Shown here: positions 1-7,440 of the stretch, piece after piece
How positions within the stretch are numbered: position 1 is the first letter of the stretch
Layout: the number at the start of each line of letters is the position of its first letter
Origin: Baffinella frigidus
Lineage: Eukaryota; Cryptophyceae; Cryptomonadales; Baffinellaceae
DNA length: 10,292 nt
Reading direction: 5' to 3'
NCBI GenBank assembly: GCA_026770585.1
Contig: MU646378.1
Coordinates: forward strand, 448,202 to 458,493
Program-made: the position numbers and the translations under genes
Notes under the pieces: model-generated
Seen by the model: the letters and a program-made list of their open reading frames with translations, nothing else
What the model was told of the DNA's origin: nothing
Databases searched by the model: none

Positions 1-756
1 CTTGCTCTTCTCGTGAAGCTCCAGCGCCTCCACGAGCTTGCCCTGCGCCTGGTAGATCTTGGCGATACCGGTGTACGATGTGGCCACTTCCACGTGGTCG
101 TGCCCCAGCATCTTGTTCCTGATCGCCAAGCTCTTCTCGTGAAGCTCCATCGCATCCGTGTACTTGCCCTGCTTCTCTTTGACGGTGGCCATTTCGTTGT
201 ACAACACGGCCACGAGCACGTCTTCATGCCCCCGCGCCTTGATCATGACCGCCTTGCTCTTCTCGTACACAAGCAGCGCCTCAGCGTACTCGCCCTGCTT
301 GGCGTAGATGGCAGCCATGGTGGTGTACGTGTTGGCCACGTCCACGTCGTCTGGGCCGTATGCCCTGCTTCTTGCACTCACGGATATATGGTGCATCTCG
401 AGCGCTTCTGCGAAGGAACACGATATCTCTGAAAGGAAGACGCCAGCCGAATGGCACACTGTTGCAAGCACCGTGTCTTGCCGGGCTGGACAATCCCGAG
501 CGTGTGAGGCGGCAGCCTTCACGTGCCTCACGTACCGCCTCCCCACGACATACGTTTCTGGCCGATCAAGCCGGAACTTCGACATCTTGGCATCGAGCGT
601 CTCCAGAACCCCTCCCAGCGCCGTCGCCTTGGAACCCCCCATCAAAAGCTCTCGAACCACTCCCTGTGTCAGAGCGTTCATCGATACGCCTCCGAGAGTG
701 CTGTCCACCACGAGAGAATGCCTCTTCAGCGCGCTCACGTGCATCCACTCCTCATC
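1..756 (-). CDS. Winged-helix end and TPR exon of the NLR gene (runs off window)
   Basis: The frame is open for 252 codons and is cut by the window edge. It begins with WMHVSALKRHSLVV and a GVSMNAL-x-QGVVRELL motif. That matches the 'L..YSLL....G.VSMHRLVQ.V.R..L' segment typical of NB-ARC-TPR proteins. A helical stretch follows. Then come 42-residue TPRs of the kinesin-light-chain/TPR_12 type: a diverged one at 465-340, clear ones at 339-214 and 213-88, and a partial one at 87-1. Motifs include YAKQGEYAEALLVYEKSKA and QGKYTDAMELHEKSLAIR. TPRs usually bind peptides or partners and often act as the sensing end of STAND proteins; that role here is inferred. Confidence 0.88.
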
Positions 757-1093
757 CTGCTCACCAACACCACGACACTACGGCTCAGAAACCTCGGTTG
801 TAGCACACCGCCTCACATATACTTCTACTGAGTGGGTCTACAATCCGTTTTAGAAATCAGAATACCTCGATATGACATAAATTGGTTCCAATTCCCACAG
901 GTTATAGGGCAACTGGCCACGTTTGGCAGTCCAAAACGCATCGGTTAGCGCATGCAATAGGTGTTAAACCCAATCGCTGTCAGTTAAACACAAAATCGTT
1001 TTTTACCCTAAAGCGGGGTGCAAGAGATTCAGTAGATACTCCGTATGACACACTCAGTGATCTCAACCAAACAGGCAAGGTTTCCAAGCTGAC
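757..1093 (-). other. Predicted intron 5 (337 nt, phase 0)
   Basis: The donor is CAG|GTCAGC and the acceptor GTGAGCAG|GAT. A TAG lies in the downstream frame at 778-780, just above the acceptor. Confidence 0.6.
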
Positions 1094-1165
1094 CTGGAAA
1101 AGGTCTTTCTGGATTCCTTCCGAGTGGAGAAATGCCATCTTCCTCAGCAAGTTGATCGCCCCGAA
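1094..1165 (-). CDS. Short exon (24 codons), winged-helix core
   Basis: This 72-nt phase-0 exon lies between GGCGCAG|TTC and CAG|GTCAGC. It encodes FGAINLLRKMAFL followed by HSEGIQKDLFQ. The pattern LL-x-x-hydrophobic-A-F-L-x-x-x-x-I-x-x-x-L-F is characteristic of the helix-turn-helix after NB-ARC in STAND proteins with TPR tails. It is the strongest of the three small exons. Confidence 0.7.
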
Positions 1166-1261
1166 CTGCGCCATGGTCAATCATCCGCATTCAGTCCTAA
1201 TCGTGCGCCTCGCATGTGATGGATCCCTGGAGTGAGAGAACCAAAACAGTGTGTGTGTGTA

Positions 1262-1292
<31 letters not shown>

Positions 1293-1407
1293 GTGTGTGT
1301 GTGTGTGTGTCTATATGCGTCTATATGTGTGTGTGTCTATGCACAGCTACCATTCGCATTCTGCCGCCGTGTGGACTGGACTTTCAACAGAGGAAAAGAC
1401 GGCTCAC
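1166..1407 (-). other. Predicted intron 4 (242 nt) holding the microsatellite
   Basis: It starts TCG|GTGAGC and ends GGCGCAG|TTC. A TGA lies in frame shortly before the acceptor, so the next exon cannot begin much earlier. On the transcribed strand the microsatellite reads (CA)n. Confidence 0.55.
1249..1340 (+). repeat. (GT)n microsatellite
   Basis: The run of GT dinucleotides from 1249 to 1310 is interrupted by a few AT and GC steps. An imperfect tail with two GTCTATATG units runs to about 1340. It lies inside the proposed intron 4 of the minus-strand gene. Confidence 0.97.
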
Positions 1408-1458
1408 CGAGTCGTCGTCATCGGCCTCGATCAGCCTCTGGAACGTCAGCGATATCAC
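1408..1458 (-). CDS. Short exon (17 codons), post-NB-ARC helix
   Basis: This 51-nt phase-0 exon lies between TGAGCAG|GTG and TCG|GTGAGC. It encodes VISLTFQRLIEADDDDS. This resembles the helix that opens the winged-helix region of NB-ARC-TPR proteins (hydrophobic-S-L-hydrophobic-x-R-L). The minus-strand frame is open further upstream, but those residues show no such pattern. Confidence 0.6.
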
Positions 1459-1878
1459 CTGCTCAGAAGTAACGTTTGTTTCAAGACGCCGAAACGCTGC
1501 ATGGTTTTCAGTTCGAAGGGGAAGGAAGTGCTGCCTAGCAAAGAGCTCGCACGGCCAACGTTTGCACGCACGCAGAGTTAGCTTATGCAGAGAGACACCC
1601 GCGGATTGCCCGGAACGACAACTTAGACAAACAAACCCCAAGCATTTTATGGATGTCTGTTCAAAACTTACCTCTGCAAACGAATCTTACCTCTGCAAAC
1701 ACCTGCAGGGTGGGCCGTACTAAGGGAGGTGTTACCCGCAACAAGCACGCCCGGCCCAATCTTGCACGTATTCAGATTCAGCGCAGGCAGACAGAAGCGC
1801 GCGGATCAGGTGTTGACCTGAACGAAACCGCTGGCAAGCAAACCCCAATCACACTATGTGTGGCTGTTCAGACCTCAC
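1459..1878 (-). other. Predicted intron 3 (420 nt) with internal duplication
   Basis: It runs from GAG|GTGAGG to GAGCAG|GTG. Inside are two further copies of the exon-end/donor sequence TTTGCAGAGGTAAG (1680 and 1699 leftwards). There is also a diverged copy of the intron's first 55 bases. See the repeat and microexon entries. Confidence 0.6.
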
Positions 1879-1887
1879 CTCTGCAAA
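1626..1887 (-). repeat. Duplicated exon-end/donor and intron segment
   Basis: On the minus strand, bases 1887-1833 and 1680-1626 align without gaps at 43 of 55 positions by eye. Both begin TTTGCAGAGGT and share a TTGGGGTTTG block. A third short copy of TTTGCAGAGGTAAG begins at 1699. The first copy is the proposed real exon end; the others lie within the intron. Confidence 0.75.
1691..1702 (-). other. Possible 12-nt microexon
   Basis: CCCTGCAG|GTGTTTGCAGAG|GTAAG gives an acceptor, four in-frame codons (VFAE) and a donor. It could be included without changing phase. It is equally explained as a fossil of a tandem duplication of the upstream exon end. Confidence 0.25.
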
Positions 1888-1959
1888 CGAAAAGGCGTGC
1901 TCTCCGCCGCGCTTGCGCCTCTTCTCCCACGTTGCCTGAAGCTTCGAAGAGCTCTTGGC
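1879..1959 (-). CDS. Short exon (27 codons) after NB-ARC
   Basis: This 81-nt phase-0 exon lies between acceptor GCGCAG|GCC and donor GAG|GTGAGG. It encodes a basic, Trp-containing helix (motif LQATWEKRR) ending AFSFAE. That suits the linker which, in NB-ARC-TPR proteins, lies between the GLPLA helix and the following helical bundle. It is too short to prove coding on its own. The support is the intact phase on both sides, consensus splice sites, and sensible continuation into the next exon (FAE then VISLTF). Confidence 0.6.
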
Positions 1960-2172
1960 CTGCGCGTTTCATCCCACTCTTCAATGACTAAAAATTCAAC
2001 CGGAGAACCTGGATCCAGATGACTCTTTCACCAAGGGAATGGCGATTTGGAAACACTGCAAGAGCTTCCACATCCACTGAAGTGACCCGTGTTCCTTTTA
2101 TCAGGAACCTCCGGGAAGCAGTTCCACAATTAACAAGATCAAACATTCAACACAGCCCGCATTTTCGCTCAC
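1960..2172 (-). other. Predicted intron 2 (213 nt, phase 0)
   Basis: It starts CAG|GTGAGCG, a near-consensus donor, directly after the NB-ARC tail ending YLAEQ. It ends GCGCAG|GCC. The intron contains in-frame stops. Confidence 0.7.
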
Positions 2173-5100
2173 CTGCTCTGCCAGGTAGAGTGCCGGGGTC
2201 TCGATCGAATACTCCCTCGCGAACGCAGCTGCTTGCTCGATCGCCAGCGGAAAGCAGTCCAGCTTCCGCACCAGCTCCAGCACTCCCGCCTCGTCCCCCA
2301 CCCACGCCTCCACCCGTCGCCGCACCCACCCGCACGCCTCCGCCTCGGTCATCCCCTGCAATGTCACCAGCCCACACTTCTCCTCCCCCCCCTCCCTGGC
2401 CCAATCCGGCCACCGAGACGTCACCAACGTCTTGCCGCTCCCAAACGGAAACTCCCCTCCCACCCACGAGGCCATCTCGCCGTCTGGGTCCGGCAAGTCG
2501 TCCAGCACCACCAGCCACCTCCCCTTCCACGTGTCACTGTCAAGAAGCCCGTGCACGTGCGCTCGCAGCTTCTCCTCGCTCATCTTCCGCACAGCCTCCA
2601 CATTCGCAACCCCCTCCAGTTTCTTCGCGAGCTCAACGTACTCCTCAGAGCAGTTGCCGTCTGACATCGAGAGGAAAATGACCGCCTCCCGGAGTCCCTC
2701 CGCGGCAGCGCGCGCTGCAAACATCCTCGCCAGAGTCGTTTTCCCTGCCCCTCCCAACCCGCACACCAGCATCCGCCCGGGAGCCTCGTCTGCGTCGTTC
2801 TCCACCCACCGCCGCAGCTTTCCCATCTCCTCCTCACGCACTTGAGACGACGCCAGATCCTCCTTGTAAACTCTGAAAGTGCACGCCGCTGCGATCCTCG
2901 CTGGCCGAGACGCACCACCCCACGACGCGACTGCAACGCTCCCAGCTGCCAGCTGGTTGATGACAAGCGGCAAGGTCAGCTCTACCTCATCCTGCGCGAG
3001 CTGGCAGAGCTTCGACGATTCCCGCAGCCTCCTCCGCGTGCTCATCGTCACGTGAATCACATCCCGACCAGGATTCTGCAGCAGTTCCTCCGTGAAGATA
3101 TTCATAAAAGGCCGGCCCTCCCCCACCCGCCCGTCGCCCGCCGTGTCTCCCGACGAAGTTGAAAAGATCACGACCGAGTTCGGCACCTTCGTGCGACCTG
3201 GTTCGATCAAAGCCCCCTGCGCCTGTGCGTCGACCGACAACCCGCTGTGGCAGCAGTCGAGGAGAAACACCGTTGCCTCGGAGTCCAGGGGTGCCCCCCC
3301 GCGGTGCGTCGCAAACATGGCCTGCACGTTAGCAAAGCGGATGAAGCGCGCCCAGTCGCTCTCTTCCACCCGGCTCCCGCTCAGCACGGCGTCGCTCGGC
3401 ACCAGGAAGATGTTGCCGCCCACTTCAATCCCGTGCCCGATGAACGCCAGCAGGCATGCGTCCCCGCTCCCCGCCACCGACGCCGCAAACCCCTCGATCG
3501 AGCGCTTCATGTCCTCCAGAAATCCGTTCCGCTCAACGTCGGCAAACCACCCCAGCATCTGCAGCGTTTGCTTCAAGCGGTTCGCGTCGTTGTCCACGTT
3601 CACCAGCCCCTGTAGCGCGGGGCACGTGTACTTCTCAGCCGCCAGGATCAGCGCCCGACGCCCTCCCGACACCGCAGCTGCTGGTACGCTCGGCGCTGGT
3701 AGCTGGTCGACGACAAGCTGTGAGCGCCACCCTGTGAGCGCCACCCCATCCTGCGCCAGCTGCGCCATCGGAACCAGAGCGTCCCCGAGATCCTCGCGCG
3801 GCAGCCTCGCCAGACACCGCAGGCCCCTCTGAATCACCCCCAAGCTGCGCCGAGAGGGAATGTCGTGCGGCGAAACGCCGAAAGGTCTGACGCGCCGGTC
3901 GCTCGAGACGAAGAGGCGGAAGCCACCGAGGTCGAGCGTGGTGCACGGGACAGCGTCCGCACGTCGCCGCCGCGCCTCGAGGTGTGCAACGAAGAACACC
4001 GCCGTCAGCTTGCTCATGTGCAGAAACACACAGTAGCTCTGCGTGGCGACACCCTCCCCACGCATGATTCCGTCCATCCCAACCCGCAGAAACTCGTTCG
4101 TTCGCTTCAAGAATCCCCGCGGATCCCCTCGCACCACCGACTCGTCCCAGCGCCCGGCCGCGTTGGGGTCCAAGCGCCGCACCATGAGGTCGAGGATGAA
4201 GATGTGTGGCGAGCACGTTCGAGATGAAAAGCTGGCACCGTCCAGCCACGGGTGGCGAAATCTTGCATCAACGACCATCCGGTCGAAGCAGTCCCGAATC
4301 TCGACCTCGTACAGGAACCATCCATCGGCATCGTCCGTCAAATCACGCCACTGCCGCTCACATTCTGGATCCGGGAACGTTGCACCTTGCATGAACTCCA
4401 CGAGAAGAAAAAAATAGTCCACTTCCGAGGCCTTGAAGACGATTGCAAGCTGCTGCATGTGGCCCGCAAGGTCTTCGAGATTGCCCTCGTGCCGCACCGC
4501 CAAGACAGAGCCCTTGCAGTCAGACTCGTCGTCAGAGCTGAAAAAAGAGTCTGAGAGTGCCTCGATCGTGTCGGCACCAGACACATCAGATCGAGCATCG
4601 TCGGTGTCCGCCCCAGACATTCTCTTCGCCGCTTGCTCCTTGCAAATCCTCACCAGCGTGCGTCGGTCGACAACCGACAACCACTCTATCACCGCCAAGT
4701 CACTTTCGCCCAAGTCTCCGAGTTGGAAAACTGTGCGGACTCCGAGCCGCCTGTCGTCGCGCAAACGCTCCTGGATACCGTATAGACCGTGCTGCGCCAA
4801 ATACTTGACGAGCTCCAACCAGTGCGCCTCCTCGTTTGCTGCCAGATCGGCACTCGCCTTCTCACTCTCCTTCGAGCGAGACAACCCGGCAGCGACATGT
4901 CCAGCCCCCCCCCCGGCGCGCGCATCTCCACCGACTCCTGCCACAGTCGAGGCCATCTCCGGCCCTGGGAAAAAGAACTGCTTCGGGTCACACCGCGGGA
5001 AAAGCAGCTCGTAAGGATCCGACGACAGGCGAGCCGCGTTGAAGCTCGCCCAGAGTGACAGTCCGCGCCCCAGACCACGGTAAAGCGTCGACGAGAACAT

Positions 5101-5883
5101 CACGGCATTATCATCCCCCACAGAAACTTTCCCGTGGTGAATCACAAAATCGATTCCCTCCGAGAGCTTTCGCGCGAGCTCCCCCGACATGCACGCGTTG
5201 GCAATCACCAGCCGAATTCGACGCGCCCCAAGCTCATTGTTTACCGCCAGAATCGAGACTGCCAGTTTGGTGCTGTCGAGGGGTCCACCTTTCAAATGCA
5301 CCCTCTCCGGCTCACCGTGGCACGCGATGTGCAAGACCGTTGGCTCACCCCCCATAATCTGCTCCATCATGCTGGTGGCACGTGCTTGGCAGTCGTGCTC
5401 GAAAAACGCAAAATCCTTCCAGTTCACCGCCCCGAAGTGCACATGGAATGCGGTCTTCATCCTCTCCATCTCCCCTTCCAGATCCAGCGGCAGTTGCTTC
5501 TCGACATTCGCCCCAACGAAAAGAACCGTGAAAGGCGACGGCGGCGGATCCGGGCGCTCCACTCCGAGCGAGGGGCCGGCAACCAGCCGCTCCACCATGT
5601 CCGCCTCCGCACCCAGCTGCTCCCCAGACTGCACCTCGCCGACAGGCATCGCCATGCCAACAACCTCGAACCCGCCGCCCCTGATCTTCTTCTCCGTCTC
5701 ACTCGGGCTGTAGGTTTCTGCAGGCGCTTCCGTGTCCAGCAGCGACTCCCCCAGCTTGATGATCTCGCGAACCTGCCATCGAGCACGAGCGTGAGCCCCA
5801 AGCTGGCGCAAATGGCTCAAACCCTGAGCCCCGGGGGCATCGTCTCCAGCGAGCAATGGCGTGCAGAATTCGATGCCGATACG
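2173..5883 (-). CDS. Main exon of NLR-like protein: CHAT + SAM-like + caspase (C14) + NB-ARC
   Basis: This is an uninterrupted 1237-codon exon. Residues are numbered from the codon at 5856. A CHAT (caspase-fold) protease spans about 109-290, with HIACHG (His180) and ANACMSG (Cys222) as the likely catalytic pair. A SAM/death-fold-like helical segment spans about 343-407, followed by an acidic Ser/Asp linker (413-448). Residues 450-690 are unrecognised. A peptidase C14 domain covers about 733-985, with FIGHG (His808) and DCCHSG (Cys869). NB-ARC covers about 1006-1216, with P-loop GLGGAGKTTLAR (1033-1044), Walker B LVVLDD (1115-1120), LVTSRW (1144-1149) and CFPLAI (1201-1206), a variant of GLPLA. 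These families are known as regulated proteases and as ATP-dependent signalling switches. The exon ends at CAG|GTGAGC. Reading on would give 23 unconserved residues and a stop, so splicing is far more likely. The 5' edge is set at GACAG|CGT because a TGA lies just upstream in frame; GCTCAG|GGT at 5821 is an alternative acceptor. Confidence 0.9.
2940..3775 (-). repeat. Protein-level repeat flanking the caspase domain
   Basis: The caspase domain is bracketed by two related tails: MAQLAQDGVALT...LVVDQL (residues about 697-719) and LCQLAQDEVELTLPLVINQL (about 950-969). The second is the normal end of the C14 domain. The first may be a leftover of a duplicated caspase tail. The first copy also contains a perfect 14-bp tandem duplication (3718-3731 and 3732-3745). 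Confidence 0.65.
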
Positions 5884-6029
5884 CTGTCACATACCCCCTG
5901 TTGATCACCCCCTAGTCCGTTGCGACCGAACCCTCCCACGGAAGGGGGCTGGTTGCGGCTATTACGGGGTCGAATCCATCCTAAATGTCCTAACGGTGCA
6001 GAAATACATCTGTGGTGTGGGGGCAGCAC
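5884..6029 (-). other. Predicted intron 1 (146 nt, phase 0)
   Basis: The donor GAG|GTGCTG is weak. The acceptor is GTGACAG|CGT. Removing the segment joins the N-terminal module frame to the CHAT exon frame in phase. The frame through it stays open to 5817, but its residues lose the pattern seen in the paralogue. Exact boundaries are uncertain. Confidence 0.45.
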
Positions 6030-6692
6030 CTCGTCGTAAGCCGACACAGTCGCGGAGAGGTTGTTCTTCTCGTCCACCGGCATGCTCTTAGCAGTCCCCC
6101 ACTGCCACTCGAGTCTCGCGCCCTTGCCCTCCTTCAACAAAGTCTTCCAGGATTTCTTGAGCTTGTCTTCGACTGGAAGAACCCCCATGCTGACGTCCCC
6201 CTTCTCCTGCTTGAAGACGCCCCCCTTCCCCTCTGCGTGCCGCACGTTGACGCTCGTGACCTTGATGGCGCGTTTCTTGGGATCCGCGTCGCGGTTGCAC
6301 CACGGGATGACCGTGTGCACGTGTAGCACCACGCGCCTGTCCTCGTCCACGCCCTTGAAGCAGTACATGCGCTCGAGAAGTGGGTCTTGGAGGCTGGTTC
6401 CGTCGGTGTACGGGAAGTCGATGACGCAGGTCGGAACCATCCGCTTCCCGTGCACATCCCCGCAGAACTTCTTCCACTCGGTGAACTTGAGCTCCCGCCT
6501 CGCCGCTTCTCCGTCCCCTTCCCCGCCATTCCCCGCAGCGCTCGGCCACGCGTACGCGTCGTCTGTGTCGCGCATCAGCTCCAGCGCAGCCTTCACCTCG
6601 TCCCTCCAAACCATCTGCGCAACCGCAAACCGGTGTGAGACGGGGCAAACTGCAGCCTGCTCCACGGCACAAGAGATGAAACCGCAGGGCAT
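6030..6692 (-). CDS. Predicted first exon of the NLR gene: unknown N-terminal module
   Basis: I do not recognise this domain. The reading frame encodes up to 221 residues before a possible donor (GAG|GTGCTG). It holds a hydrophobic, His-containing strand VVLHVHTVIP (121-130), then KVTSVNVRHA (144-153) and LEWQWG (194-199). The same order of motifs occurs in the protein at 7441-8673 (IVHLHY, LVDAVNVRH, VAWDW), so it is a shared module. The start is uncertain. The ATG at 6692 lies inside a leader sequence duplicated at 8789-8944, where the matching codon reads AAG; the ATG at 6614 follows GCGCAG and is a good alternative. I join this exon to the CHAT exon because the 410-residue paralogue carries the module and the pre-CHAT segment in one continuous frame. 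It could instead be a separate small gene ending at 5817. Confidence 0.6.
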
Positions 6693-6760
6693 CGCGCCTT
6701 GCTGATAGTCCAGACCAAAGAACCTTCTGCGAAATCTAGCTCTGTCTCAGTAAAACCGGG
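6623..6760 (-). repeat. Conserved leader, copy 2 (upstream of the NLR gene)
   Basis: This block matches 8789-8944 in the same orientation. Shared pieces include CCGCAAACCGGTG, CCACGGCAC, CCAGACCAAAG, ACCTTCTG and CTAGCTCTGTCTCAGTAAAA, with indels between. It overlaps the ATG at 6692. Its position directly ahead of both paralogues suggests a shared promoter or 5' untranslated region. Confidence 0.8.
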
Positions 6761-6768
6761 CTCATCAT
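6736..6768 (+). repeat. 33-bp inverted repeat, left arm
   Basis: It begins CTAGCTCTGTCTC and ends CTCATCAT. It matches the reverse complement of 7385-7417 at 31 of 33 positions. The outer part overlaps the conserved leader. Confidence 0.9.
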
Positions 6769-7384
6769 TTTCTCAGATTTCACGGTAAAAGTTGACGAAT
6801 TTGTACAGGGGAATACACTTTTGAGGACCAACGACGTGACTCTTACCCTTGCAAGCCCAAAAGGACTGCACTTGCAACACCCACGCAGCCTCTCACTCTG
6901 CCCCTTGTGGCAGACAGAGCTCGCTTGCCTCTGACTAAAAACCAATCCCGTCTCTCTCTTGCCTCGCTGCATGCAAACTGCAAATGTTGGAAACGAAAAG
7001 AACCGGCTTCCTTGTCTAATGAACCGGACCAGAACACCCTCCCTCCTCTCCAAAACAAAAACAAAACGCGCACTTCCCCACCGTCTGAAACCAACACCAA
7101 CTGACACCAACACTTAAACGTCCCAACAAACCATTCCTGTGGTTGGGAAATTGCAGAGGAAACTACAGATCAATCCGTAGCATTTAACACCACCCTGGAT
7201 TCACACGGGGAAAGGCTTAATGCCTGGTTTCTGGTGCTTGGGGGTTGAGGGGGGGGGGGGACTCGGTAGACCGAAATGGGTTGGGTCGGGGAGCGCATTC
7301 GTAGATTGTTCCCATCTCCTCAAGAGTGAGGTGGGCGTGGCGTTCAATGTGAGTGTAAATCAAAGTACCACGGCACCAAGGCAC
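6769..7384. other. Gene-free interior of the inverted-repeat segment
   Basis: It is AC-rich on the plus strand in its left half. A 12-G run lies at 7249-7260. Short open frames exist on both strands, but none shows a domain or a coding-like pattern. Confidence 0.6.
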
Positions 7385-7417
7385 ATGATGAGCCCGATTT
7401 TACCGAGACAGAGCTAG
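7385..7417 (-). repeat. 33-bp inverted repeat, right arm
   Basis: It reads ATGATGAGCCCG...GAGACAGAGCTAG on the plus strand. It is the inverted partner of 6736-6768, with two mismatches. Confidence 0.9.
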
Positions 7418-7440
7418 GAAACTGAGGCCGTTATCATCAG

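Larger units (their letters stand above)
6736..7417. mobile_element. Candidate non-autonomous inverted-repeat element (MITE-like)
   Basis: The 682-bp segment is bounded by the 33-bp inverted repeat and contains no convincing gene. At 8936-8965 the sequence AAAATCGGGG runs directly into CAGCATCTGCGAGCTGGGC. At this locus the same two pieces are separated, at about 6760 and 7466, as if DNA had been inserted. TA could be the target duplication (C-TA-GC... on each side), but this is weak. An inverted duplication of leader sequence is the alternative. Confidence 0.3.

Noticed and set aside
13-432. Plus-strand frame over the TPR region
   Set aside because: The minus strand encodes regular 42-residue TPRs; the plus frame is a shadow.
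1216-1723. Plus-strand Cys/Val-rich frames
   Set aside because: They are produced by translating the (GT)n microsatellite.
2019-2681. Long plus-strand proline-rich frame
   Set aside because: It is the antisense of the NB-ARC coding region. Its Pro/Ser/Thr bias comes from the GC-rich codons of the other strand.
5134-5904. Plus-strand frame of 256 codons
   Set aside because: It is antisense to the CHAT domain, whose catalytic motifs make the minus strand the real one.
6061-6705. Plus-strand frame of 214 codons
   Set aside because: It is antisense to the N-terminal module exon, which has a conserved paralogue on the minus strand.
6736-7113. Minus-strand frame of 125 codons in the inverted-repeat segment
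   Set aside because: It has no domain and no conservation pattern, and it is read partly out of the inverted repeat, which also ends a plus-strand frame with MSPILPRQS.
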